From: an uncultured Alphaproteobacteria bacterium
GTDB lineage: Bacteria > Pseudomonadota > Alphaproteobacteria > Minwuiales > Minwuiaceae
DNA: 8,953 nt
Assembly (NCBI GenBank): GCA_913064755.1
Contig: CAJYBQ010000095.1
Coordinates: 1-8,953, forward strand
Direction: 5' to 3'
Both the position numbers and the translations under genes were made by a program. This document shows positions 1-6,426 of the stretch, one piece after another (positions within the stretch are counted from its first letter, which is position 1; each line of letters starts with the position of its first letter). The notes beneath the pieces are model-generated. The model had not been told where the DNA came from. It searched no databases and worked only from the letters and a program-made list of their open reading frames with translations.

Positions 1-2895
1 GGGGAAGGGGGTGTGTGTCGAGCGGCTTGCGTCGGGGGGGGTGCCTGCGGTTTGGCGCGCACGTGCGTCGGGGGTGAGAGGCGGCGCCAGATATGGACCG
101 GTATGGCTGTCGGGGTCGCCGGCAAGCGCTGCAGGCGTGCCGGTCGCGACGATACGCCCGCCGCCGCCGCCGCCTTCGGGACCGAGGTCAATGACATGAT
201 CCGCAGTCTTGATGACCTCCAGGTTGTGTTCGATGACGACCACGGTATTGCCCTGATCGACCAGCGCCTGCAGGACCTCCAGCAGTTTTCGGACATCCTC
301 GAAATGCAGGCCGGTGGTCGGTTCGTCCAGGATGTAGAGCGTGCGGCCGGTGGCGCGCTTGGCAAGTTCCTTGGCCAGCTTCACCCGCTGTGCCTCGCCG
401 CCCGAAAGCGTGGTCGCCGGCTGTCCGACCTTGATGTAGCCGAGGCCGACCTGCATCAGGGTGTCCATCTTTTCCCTGACCGAAGGCACGGCCGTGAAGA
501 ATTCCTGGGCTTCCTCGACGGTCATGTCGAGCACGTCGGAGATCGACTTGTTCTTGAACTTGATCTCCAGCGTTTCGCGGTTGTAGCGCTTGCCCCGGCA
601 GACGTCGCACTGGACGTAGACGTCGGGCAGGAAATGCATCTCGATCTTGATCAGCCCGTCGCCCTGGCAGGCCTCGCAGCGCCCGCCCTTGACGTTGAAG
701 CTGAACCGACCGGGCTTGTAGCCGCGCGCCTTGGCTTCTGGCAGTCCGGCGAACCAGTCGCGGATGGGGGTGAAAGCGCCGGTATAGGTCGCCGGATTGG
801 AGCGCGGCGTCCGGCCGATGGGCGACTGGTCGATGTCGATGATCTTGTCGAGCCATTCCAGCCCGTCGATCCGCTCATGCGGTGCGGGGCCGGCCTTGGC
901 GTTGTGCAGCCGACGTGCGACGGCCTTGTACAGCGTCTCGATCGTCAGCGTGGACTTGCCCGATCCGGAAACGCCGGTGATGCAGGTGAAGGTGCCCAGC
1001 GGCAGGGTCACGGAGACATTGCGCAGGTTGTTGCCGGTCGCACCGACGATGCGGATGAAACGATCGCGGTAGCCTTCACGACGCTTTTTCGGCACCGGGA
1101 CCTGCTTCATGCCGGACAGGTACTGGCCTGTGATGCTGCGCGGGGCCTGCATGATGTCGTCCGGCGTGCCCACGGCGATCAGCTCGCCGCCATGCATGCC
1201 GGCCAGCGGGCCGATGTCGATCACGTGATCGGCGGCCATGATGGCTTCCTCGTCATGTTCGACGACGATCACCGTATTGCCCAGGTCGCGCAGGTTCTTC
1301 AGCGTTTCCAGCAATCGGGCGTTGTCGCGCTGGTGCAGGCCGATGGACGGTTCATCCAGCACGTAGAGCACGCCGGTCAGGCCGGACCCGATCTGCGATG
1401 CCAGCCTGATGCGCTGGCTCTCGCCGCCGGACAGGGTGCCGGAATTGCGCGACAGCGTCAGGTATTCCAGCCCGACATTGACCAGGAAACCCAGCCGTTC
1501 GTTGATTTCCTTCAGGATGCGCCCGGCGATCTGCTGATGCTTGGGTGACAGCTTCTCGTTCAGTTCGGAGAACCAGCGCGCCCCGTCGAGGATGGAGAAC
1601 TGCGCCGCGTGGCCGGCGTGGATGCCGTCGATCTTCACCGCCAGGGCTTCGGGCTTCAGGCGATAGCCTTCGCAGGCGGAGCAATTGGTGACCGACTGGA
1701 AATGCTCGATCTCCTCGCGCATCCGCGAGGAATCGGATTCCTTCCAGCGCCGCTCCAGGTTCCGCACCACGCCCTCGAAGCTCTTGTTGGTGCTGTAGCT
1801 GCGCATGCCGTCGTCGTAGTTGAACTCGATGGTTTCATCGCCCGACCCGAACAGCAGCACGTCCTGCACTTCCCTGGGCAGTTCCTCCCAGGGCGTGCTG
1901 GAAGACTGCTTGTAGTGGCGCAGGATGCTGTCCAGCGTCTGCAGGTAATAGGGACTGGTCGTCCGGGACCAGGGTGCGATGGCACCGCCACGCACGGTCA
2001 GGGTGGTGTCGGGAACCACCAGGTCGGGATCGACGTACATCTCCGTCCCCAGCCCGTCGCAGGCAGGGCAGGCGCCGAAGGGGTTGTTGAACGAGAACAG
2101 GCGCGGTTCGATCTCGTCGATGGTGAAGCCGGACACCGGGCAGGCGAACTTGGCGGAGAATATCGTCCGCTCCCCCGTGTCCGCGTTTTCCGTGATGGCG
2201 ATGCCGTCGGTCAGGGCGAGGGCGGTTTCCAGCGAATCCGCCAGCCGCGTGGCAACGTCGTCGCGCACCACGACCCGGTCCACCACCACGTCGATGTCAT
2301 GTTTCAGCTTCTTGTCGAGGACGGGCAGGTCCTCCATCTCGTAGAGCTCGCCATCGACCTTCACGCGCTGGAAGCCCTGCTTGCGCAGTTCGCGGAATTC
2401 CTTGCGGTATTCACCCTTGCGGCCGCGCACGATGGGGGCCAGCAGGTACAGCCGGGTTTCCTCGGGCATGGCCATCATGCGGTCTACCATCTGGCTGATG
2501 GTCTGGCTCTCGATGGGCAGGCCCGTGGCGGGGGAATAGGGAATGCCGATCCGCGCCCACAGCAGGCGCATGTAGTCATAGATTTCCGTCACCGTGCCTA
2601 CGGTGGAACGCGGGTTCTTCGATGTGGTCTTCTGCTCGATGGAGATCGCGGGGCTCAATCCCTCGATGCTGTCCATGTCGGGCTTCTGCATCAGTTCCAG
2701 GAACTGGCGGGCATAGGCCGAAAGGCTCTCTACATACCGCCGCTGCCCCTCCGCATAGATCGTGTCGAACGCCAGTGACGACTTGCCGGACCCGGACAGG
2801 CCGGTGATGACCACAAGCTGGTCGCGCGGGATATCGACGTCGATACCCTTCAGATTATGTTCGCGCGCCCCGCGGACGCTGATCATCTTCTGCAT
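1..2895 (-). CDS. uvrA: UvrA, excinuclease ABC subunit A (3' end outside window)
   Basis: UvrA is the ATP-dependent damage sensor of nucleotide excision repair; as a dimer it loads UvrB at lesions. The 965 visible codons stay open to the left edge. Seen in order: Walker A at 32-40 (GLSGSGKSS, K38); first zinc module with C252, C276 and C279 but Ser at 255; ABC signature LSGGESQR at 488-495; Walker B LDEP at 513-516; second Walker A GVSGSGKST with K647; zinc module C740/C743/C763/C766; second signature LSGGEAQR at 830-837; and LDEP at 856-859. E. coli UvrA is 940 residues, so the domains are complete and only a tail of unknown length is missing. The last roughly 25 residues are rich in Pro, Thr and Arg and do not look conserved. 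The start is ATG 2895; a second in-frame ATG lies nine bases on. The ribosome site is weak (GGTGG about 8 bases upstream). The gene is divergent from ssb. The missing fourth Cys of the first zinc module is probably a lineage trait. Confidence 0.97.
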   Translation of the reverse strand, partial: MQKMISVRGAREHNLKGIDVDIPRDQLVVITGLSGSGKSSLAFDTIYAEGQRRYVESLSAYARQFLELMQKPDMDSIEGLSPAISIEQKTTSKNPRSTVGTVTEIYDYMRLLWARIGIPYSPATGLPIESQTISQMVDRMMAMPEETRLYLLAPIVRGRKGEYRKEFRELRKQGFQRVKVDGELYEMEDLPVLDKKLKHDIDVVVDRVVVRDDVATRLADSLETALALTDGIAITENADTGERTIFSAKFACPVSGFTIDEIEPRLFSFNNPFGACPACDGLGTEMYVDPDLVVPDTTLTVRGGAIAPWSRTTSPYYLQTLDSILRHYKQSSSTPWEELPREVQDVLLFGSGDETIEFNYDDGMRSYSTNKSFEGVVRNLERRWKESDSSRMREEIEHFQSVTNCSACEGYRLKPEALAVKIDGIHAGHAAQFSILDGARWFSELNEKLSPKHQQIAGRILKEINERLGFLVNVGLEYLTLSRNSGTLSGGESQRIRLASQIGSGLTGVLYVLDEPSIGLHQRDNARLLETLKNLRDLGNTVIVVEHDEEAIMAADHVIDIGPLAGMHGGELIAVGTPDDIMQAPRSITGQYLSGMKQVPVPKKRREGYRDRFIRIVGATGNNLRNVSVTLPLGTFTCITGVSGSGKSTLTIETLYKAVARRLHNAKAGPAPHERIDGLEWLDKIIDIDQSPIGRTPRSNPATYTGAFTPIRDWFAGLPEAKARGYKPGRFSFNVKGGRCEACQGDGLIKIEMHFLPDVYVQCDVCRGKRYNRETLEIKFKNKSISDVLDMTVEEAQEFFTAVPSVREKMDTLMQVGLGYIKVGQPATTLSGGEAQRVKLAKELAKRATGRTLYILDEPTTGLHFEDVRKLLEVLQALVDQGNTVVVIEHNLEVIKTADHVIDLGPEGGGGGGRIVATGTPAALAGDPDSHTGPYLAPPLTPDARARQTAGTPPDASRSTHTPFP

Positions 2896-2964
2896 CTAAA
2901 AACCACCGTTCCGGGGAATAGCCCTGCACGGGCGGAATGCCCCATGCGCTGTCTGAAGAGTGGG

Positions 2965-2993
2965 AACATAGGGTGCACGGGTGCTCATGGCCA
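2965..2993 (-). promoter_or_regulatory. Candidate uvrA promoter
   Basis: On the minus strand TGGCCA (2993-2988) and TATGTT (2970-2965) are separated by 17 bases and match sigma70 consensus at four of six positions each. This would give a leader of about 60 bases before ATG 2895. Moderate matches like these arise by chance in 290 bases, so the call is tentative. No LexA operator overlaps it. Confidence 0.3.
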
Positions 2994-3021
2994 GTACCAC
3001 ATGACCGCAGCCAGACTCTTG

Positions 3022-3051
3022 TGGCGACTCCTGAACGGCAACGGCTATAAG
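3022..3051 (+). promoter_or_regulatory. Candidate ssb promoter
   Basis: TATAAG at 3046-3051 is a five-of-six match to the -10 hexamer. The best -35 at an acceptable distance is TGGCGA at 3022-3027 (18-base spacer, three of six). Transcription from here would leave a leader of about 130 bases before ssb, including a run of seven G at 3134-3140. The rest of the uvrA-ssb spacer (2896-3188) shows no convincing gene. Confidence 0.33.
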
Positions 3052-3188
3052 GGCGGGAGACACATACGTGAACGTGCTGCGCCGCTCCCCCTCCCGACGA
3101 CCCGTTTCAGGATACGCGCATGGGTGGTGGGGCGGGGGGGCGGCACTGCACGGACACAGACATTCGGCACAAGCTACGGAGCGGTGAC

Positions 3189-3704
3189 ATGGCAGGCAGC
3201 GTCAACAAGGTCATTCTGGTCGGCAACCTGGGAGCGGACCCGGAGGTGCGTCGCATGTCCAACGGCGATCCCGTCGTGAACCTGCGGATCGCGACCTCTG
3301 AATCCTGGCGGGACAAGTCGTCGGGCGAGCGCCGGGAAAAGACCGAGTGGCACCGCGTCGTCATCTTCAACGAGAACCTCGCCAAGGTCGCCGAGCAGTA
3401 CCTGCGCAAGGGCGCCAAGGTCTATGTCGAGGGCCAGATCCAGACCCGCAAGTGGACCGACCAGAACGGCCAGGACAAGTACAATACCGAGATCATCCTC
3501 AACCGCTTCCGCGGTGACCTGCAGATGCTCGACAGCCGCGGTGAAGGCGGCGGATCCGGCGGCGGCGGCGGAAACTACGGCGGCGGATCCGGCGGCGGCG
3601 GTGGCTACGGCGGTGGCGGCGGCGGCTCACGCGGCGGCAATGACCGGGGCGGCGACGACTTCGGCGGCGGCGGTGGTGACCTGGACGACGAAATCCCGTT
3701 CTGA
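3189..3704 (+). CDS. ssb: Single-stranded DNA-binding protein SSB
   Basis: SSB coats single-stranded DNA in replication, recombination and repair and recruits partner proteins through its C-terminal tip. The 171-residue product (E. coli 178) has an OB fold over residues 1-115, beginning MAGSVNKVILVGNLGADPE, with W40, W54 and F60 at the positions of the E. coli DNA-stacking residues and W89 near E. coli W88. A linker of almost pure glycine with a few Ser, Tyr, Asn and Arg spans 118-163. The acidic tip is DLDDEIPF (164-171). I chose ATG 3189 because GGAG at 3178-3181 is 7 bases upstream and family members start here; an in-frame ATG at 3120 would add 23 unrelated residues. It is divergent from uvrA, as in many proteobacteria. 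No SOS box is visible. Confidence 0.97.
   Translation: MAGSVNKVILVGNLGADPEVRRMSNGDPVVNLRIATSESWRDKSSGERREKTEWHRVVIFNENLAKVAEQYLRKGAKVYVEGQIQTRKWTDQNGQDKYNTEIILNRFRGDLQMLDSRGEGGGSGGGGGNYGGGSGGGGGYGGGGGGSRGGNDRGGDDFGGGGGDLDDEIPF
3546..3601 (+). repeat. Tandem 33-base repeat in the SSB glycine linker
   Basis: A 23-base identical block built round GGATCC occurs at 3546-3568 and again at 3579-3601, an offset of 33 bases. It encodes two similar blocks, GGGSGGGGGNY (residues 120-130) and GGGSGGGGGY (131-140). The arrangement suggests in-frame duplication by slippage. Such linkers vary in length between related SSBs, so the repeat probably changes only linker length. Confidence 0.7.
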
Positions 3705-3715
3705 TCGGCTGGTCG

Positions 3716-3742
3716 GGCGCGCACCGCGATCTGGCGCGCGCC
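3716..3742 (+). terminator. Weak hairpin after ssb
   Basis: GGCGCGC (3716-3722) and GCGCGCC (3736-3742) form a 7-bp GC-only stem with a 13-base loop, starting 12 bases after the ssb stop. The sequence after it (TTCATCC) is not a U tract, so it may end transcription only weakly or act as an RNA-stability stem. Confidence 0.3.
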
Positions 3743-3756
3743 TTCATCCTGCCCGA

Positions 3757-3785
3757 TTGACGGCATTCACAGTTGGGCATAGGGA
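3757..3785 (+). promoter_or_regulatory. Candidate leuC promoter
   Basis: TTGACG (3757-3762) is a five-of-six -35 match. A 17-base spacer puts the -10 at TAGGGA (3780-3785), which matches only at the first two positions. A start near 3791 would place the perfect hairpin at 3791-3818 at the very 5' end of the leu transcript. Confidence 0.3.
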
Positions 3786-3790
3786 TAGCG

Positions 3791-3818
3791 CCCGGTCGGG
3801 CGGGTGATCCCGACCGGG
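3791..3818 (+). promoter_or_regulatory. Perfect 10-bp hairpin in the leuC leader
   Basis: CCCGGTCGGG (3791-3800) and its exact complement CCCGACCGGG (3809-3818) enclose an 8-base loop. No U tract follows, so it is not a standard terminator. TCGGGC (3796-3801) within the left arm could instead pair with GCCCGA at 3852-3857 or 3751-3756, so alternative folds are possible. Downstream is a direct repeat of CAGGCCCG (3837-3844, 3849-3856). A role in leu mRNA stability or attenuation is inference; no leucine-rich leader peptide is present. Confidence 0.5.
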
Positions 3819-3864
3819 ATATGGCAGCATGTGGCGCAGGCCCGTGTTCAGGCCCGATCTGGGT

Positions 3865-3881
3865 GGAGGAGATTTGACGTG
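3865..3881 (+). promoter_or_regulatory. Ribosome binding site that fixes the leuC GTG start
   Basis: GGAGGAG at 3865-3871 lies 7 bases before GTG 3879-3881. The upstream in-frame GTG at 3804 sits in the loop of the leader hairpin and has no such site. Confidence 0.8.
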
Positions 3882-5282
3882 AGCCAGGCAAAGACGCTGT
3901 TCGACAAGATCTGGGATGCGCATGTCGTTGAGACGCGCCCCGACGGTTCGGCAATCCTTTATATCGACCGCCATCTGGTGCATGAGGTCACGAGCCCGCA
4001 GGCCTTCGAGGGGCTGCGCAACACGGGGCGCAGCGTGCGCCGTCCGGATGCGACCCTGGCCGTGGCTGACCACAACGTACCGACGACCGACCGCTCCGCC
4101 GGCATCTCCGACGAGGAAAGCCGCATCCAGATCGAGACGCTGGAGAAGAACTGCGCCGATTTCAACGTGCCGTACTTCGGCATGGATGACATCCGCCAGG
4201 GCATCGTCCACATCATCGGGCCGGAGCAGGGCTTTACCCTGCCGGGCATGACCATCGTCTGCGGCGACAGCCACACCGCGACCCATGGTGCCTTCGGCGC
4301 GCTGGCCTTCGGTATCGGGACGTCGGAAGTGGAACACGTGCTGGCCACCCAGTGCCTGCTGCAGCAGAAATCCAAGAACATGCTGGTGCGGATCGAAGGC
4401 GAGCTGAACCCGGGCGTCACTGCCAAGGACCTGGTGCTGGCCGTCATCGGTGTCACCGGCACGGCAGGCGGCACCGGCTATGTCATCGAATATGCCGGTT
4501 CGGCCATTCGTGACCTGTCGATGGAAGGCCGCATGACGGTCTGCAACATGTCGATCGAGGCGGGGGCGCGGGCCGGCCTGATCGGCGCGGACCAGAAGAC
4601 GTTCGATTACGTGCGCGGCCGGGCCATGGCCCCGAAGGCCGGTGCCTTCGAACAGGCCGTCGAATACTGGAAGACCATGGTGTCCGACGAGGGTGCGCAT
4701 TACGACAAGGTGATCGAACTCGCCGCCGCCGATATCGTGCCGCATGTCACCTGGGGCACCAGCCCGCAGGACGTGGCACCGATCACCGCGCGCGTGCCGG
4801 ACCCGGCCGAGGTCGAGGACGAGATCAAGCGTGACTCGCTGATCCGCGCCCTGAACTACATGGGCCTGGAACCGGGCGTGAAGCTGACGGATGTCGCCAT
4901 CGAGAAGGTCTTCATCGGGTCCTGCACCAATGGCCGGATCGAGGATCTGCGCGCCGTTGCCGAAGTCGCGAAGGGCCGCAAGGTCGCCGATGGCGTGCAT
5001 GCCATGATCGTTCCGGGCTCCGGCCTGGTGAAGGAGCAGGCTGAATCCGAAGGCCTGGACAAGATCTTCATCGAGGCCGGGTTCGACTGGAGGGAGCCGG
5101 GCTGTTCCATGTGCCTGGCGATGAATGCCGACCGGCTGGAGCCGGGTCAGCGTTGCGCCTCCACCTCCAACCGCAACTTCGAAGGCCGCCAGGGCCGGGG
5201 GGGGCGCACGCATCTGGTCAGCCCGGGCATGGCCGCCGCCGCTGCCATCAAGGGCAAGCTGGCAGACGTGCGCGACCTCTGA
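3879..5282 (+). CDS. leuC: 3-isopropylmalate dehydratase large subunit
   Basis: With LeuD this forms isopropylmalate isomerase, which converts 2-isopropylmalate to 3-isopropylmalate in leucine synthesis in the cytoplasm. From GTG 3879 the product is 467 residues (E. coli 466) and opens SQAKTLFDKIWDAHVV. The aconitase-family motif CGDSHTATHGAFG begins at residue 128. The three cysteines that bind the [4Fe-4S] cluster are C349 (in GSCTNG), C409 and C412 (in PGCSMC), and the substrate-binding stretch after NRNFEGRQG is intact. A longer form from GTG 3804 would add 25 residues unlike the family. The gene is followed after 44 bases by the end of a convergent TM2-domain gene, which separates it from leuD. 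There is no sign of damage. Confidence 0.97.
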   Translation: MSQAKTLFDKIWDAHVVETRPDGSAILYIDRHLVHEVTSPQAFEGLRNTGRSVRRPDATLAVADHNVPTTDRSAGISDEESRIQIETLEKNCADFNVPYFGMDDIRQGIVHIIGPEQGFTLPGMTIVCGDSHTATHGAFGALAFGIGTSEVEHVLATQCLLQQKSKNMLVRIEGELNPGVTAKDLVLAVIGVTGTAGGTGYVIEYAGSAIRDLSMEGRMTVCNMSIEAGARAGLIGADQKTFDYVRGRAMAPKAGAFEQAVEYWKTMVSDEGAHYDKVIELAAADIVPHVTWGTSPQDVAPITARVPDPAEVEDEIKRDSLIRALNYMGLEPGVKLTDVAIEKVFIGSCTNGRIEDLRAVAEVAKGRKVADGVHAMIVPGSGLVKEQAESEGLDKIFIEAGFDWREPGCSMCLAMNADRLEPGQRCASTSNRNFEGRQGRGGRTHLVSPGMAAAAAIKGKLADVRDL

Positions 5283-5301
5283 GGCGATTGCTGCCGGGGG
5301 A

Positions 5302-5335
5302 CGCAGGTGTCAGGCGACGGCCCTGATCACCTGCG
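5302..5335. terminator. Hairpin between the convergent leuC and TM2 genes
   Basis: CGCAGGTG (5302-5309) pairs with CACCTGCG (5328-5335), and TCAGG (5310-5314) with CCTGA (5322-5326), giving 13 bp with one bulged base (5327) and a 7-base loop. It forms on either transcript. Neither side has a U tract, so it may be a partial terminator or an RNA 3'-end stabiliser. On the minus strand it includes the stop codon (5327-5329) of the TM2 gene. Confidence 0.5.
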
Positions 5336-5653
5336 GCCTTCGATGCGATCCACCAGGGCATTGTTCTCGGCCCGTACCATGCCGGGAATCAGGATCGCGT
5401 CCAGGCACCACCAGAGCGCCCAGGGGATCAGCAGCAGGTATCCGATCAGGATGAAGGCCAGCCCGGTTCCGATGGCCCAGAGCAGCAGCATGAAGATGCC
5501 GGAGACGATACGGCCCAGGTAGAAGCGGTGCAGCCCGAACCAGCCGAGGAAGAACCAGAGCAGGTAAGCCACGACGGTGGAGCGTTCATTGGCCTTGTAG
5601 CGCGCGGTCGGTGCGTCCACGCCACCGGGGAATTCGGCATCGGGTTCTGGCAT
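5327..5653 (-). CDS. TM2-domain membrane protein
   Basis: This is a small inner-membrane protein of 108 residues and unknown function. Residues 1-24 are polar, followed by a TM2 domain: hydrophobic segment 26-40, the conserved turn GWFGLHRFYLGR (37-48), a second hydrophobic segment (about 50-77) and the segment WALWWCLDAILI (78-89), whose Asp (D85) is typical of the family. The tail is charged. I chose ATG 5653 because AGGAG (5667-5663) lies 9 bases upstream; the earlier ATG at 5662 directly abuts AGGAG and is too close to serve it. The gene lies antisense between leuC and leuD, with 44 bases to leuC and 86 to leuD. TM2 proteins are common in bacteria but have no established general role, so I assign none and see no evident link to leucine synthesis. 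Confidence 0.88.
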   Translation of the reverse strand: MPEPDAEFPGGVDAPTARYKANERSTVVAYLLWFFLGWFGLHRFYLGRIVSGIFMLLLWAIGTGLAFILIGYLLLIPWALWWCLDAILIPGMVRAENNALVDRIEGRR

Positions 5654-5683
5654 GGCACTCATCTCCTGCGTTGCATGGCACTT

Positions 5684-5712
5684 TATCTATGGGCTGGCGG
5701 ACGCTATGACAA
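5684..5712 (-). promoter_or_regulatory. Candidate promoter for the TM2 gene
   Basis: On the minus strand TTGTCA (5712-5707) is a five-of-six -35 match, followed after 17 bases by TAGATA (5689-5684, three of six). The predicted start near 5677 leaves a leader of about 24 bases before ATG 5653. It lies within the short spacer upstream of leuD, where I found no comparable plus-strand promoter. Confidence 0.4.
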
Positions 5713-5739
5713 CGCGCGAACGGACAGGGAGCCAGACCA

Positions 5740-6354
5740 ATGCAGAAATTCGACCGCCTGAAGGCGATTGCCGCGCCGATGAAGATCGCCAACATCGACA
5801 CGGACATGATCATCCCGAAGCAATTCCTGAAGACGATCAAGCGTTCCGGCCTCGGCAAGAACCTGTTTGACGAGATGCGCTATTCCGACGGCGTCACGGA
5901 AAATCCGGACTTCGTGCTGAATCGCGAACCCTACCGCAAGGCCGAGATCCTGGTCGCGGGCGACAATTTCGGCTGTGGTTCCAGCCGCGAACACGCCCCC
6001 TGGGCGCTGCTGGACTTCGGCATCCGCTGCGTCATCGCGGAGAGCTTTGCCGACATCTTCTACAACAACTGTTCGAAGAACGGCATCCTGGCGGTGCCGC
6101 TGCCCAAGGACGCGATCGAATACCTGATGGCCGATGCGGCCGAGGGGCTGGAGATCGACGTGGACCTGGAAAGCCAGACCGTGTTCGCGTCCAACGGCAA
6201 GACCTTCAAGTTCGAGATCGACCCCTTCCGCAAGCATTGCCTGCTGAACGGCCTGGACGACATCGGCCTGACGATGCAGCGCGGCGACGCCATCGAAGGC
6301 TTCGAGGCGAAGCAGAGGGGCGCATCCCCCTGGCTGTACCGCGACGCATCCTGA
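5740..6354 (+). CDS. leuD: 3-isopropylmalate dehydratase small subunit
   Basis: LeuD is the swivel-domain partner of LeuC in isopropylmalate isomerase. The product is 204 residues (E. coli 201). Conserved stretches include NIDTDMIIPKQFLKTI (18-33) and GDNFGCGSSREHAPWAL (74-90), the substrate-binding loop of aconitase-type swivel domains, then ESFADIFYNNCSKNG (101-115). AGGGAG at 5726-5731 is 8 bases before the ATG. leuB follows after 72 bases in the same direction, so leuD and leuB are probably cotranscribed. Upstream, the antisense TM2 gene separates it from leuC, so leuD either has its own weak promoter or depends on read-through from leuC. Confidence 0.97.
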   Translation: MQKFDRLKAIAAPMKIANIDTDMIIPKQFLKTIKRSGLGKNLFDEMRYSDGVTENPDFVLNREPYRKAEILVAGDNFGCGSSREHAPWALLDFGIRCVIAESFADIFYNNCSKNGILAVPLPKDAIEYLMADAAEGLEIDVDLESQTVFASNGKTFKFEIDPFRKHCLLNGLDDIGLTMQRGDAIEGFEAKQRGASPWLYRDAS

Positions 6355-6369
6355 CTGAATGACAGCGGT

Positions 6370-6389
6370 GTCGGGCCTGATGGCCCGAC
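6370..6389 (+). repeat. Hairpin in the leuD-leuB spacer
   Basis: GTCGGGCC (6370-6377) and GGCCCGAC (6382-6389) form a perfect 8-bp stem with a TGAT loop, starting 15 bases after the leuD stop and ending 22 bases before the leuB ribosome site. No U tract follows. It could protect or mark a processing point between leuD and leuB messages. GTCGGGC recurs in the leuC leader (3712-3718 and 3795-3801). Confidence 0.55.
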
Positions 6390-6426
6390 CCGGCGACCAA
6401 GACCCTGACCTGGAGGAATTGAGACC

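Noticed and set aside
13..2778. Long plus-strand open frames at 13-1548 and 1609-2778
   Set aside because: They lie antisense to uvrA, have compositions typical of shadow frames in GC-rich DNA and show no family motif, while the minus strand has all UvrA motifs in one frame.
3120..3188. N-terminal extension of SSB from ATG 3120
   Set aside because: The 23 extra residues do not resemble the family and ATG 3189 has a good ribosome site.
2896..3188. LexA/SOS box between uvrA and ssb
   Set aside because: GTTC (2908) and GAAC (2964, 3032, 3070) sites were each checked for a partner at N7, and CTGT at 2949 for ACAG at N8; none fits.
2857..3279. Plus-strand frame spanning the uvrA start and ssb start
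   Set aside because: Overlaps the beginnings of two real genes and has no motif; it is an open stretch in GC-rich spacer.
3757..3807. Leucine attenuator leader peptide upstream of leuC
   Set aside because: The 16-codon frame from TTG 3757 and the 18-codon frame from ATG 3821 contain no leucine codons, and no U-tract terminator follows the hairpin.
3744..5213. 489-codon minus-strand frame opposite leuC
   Set aside because: Shadow of leuC, which has intact iron-sulfur and substrate motifs; the antisense product has His/Asp/Arg-rich sequence with no recognisable domain.
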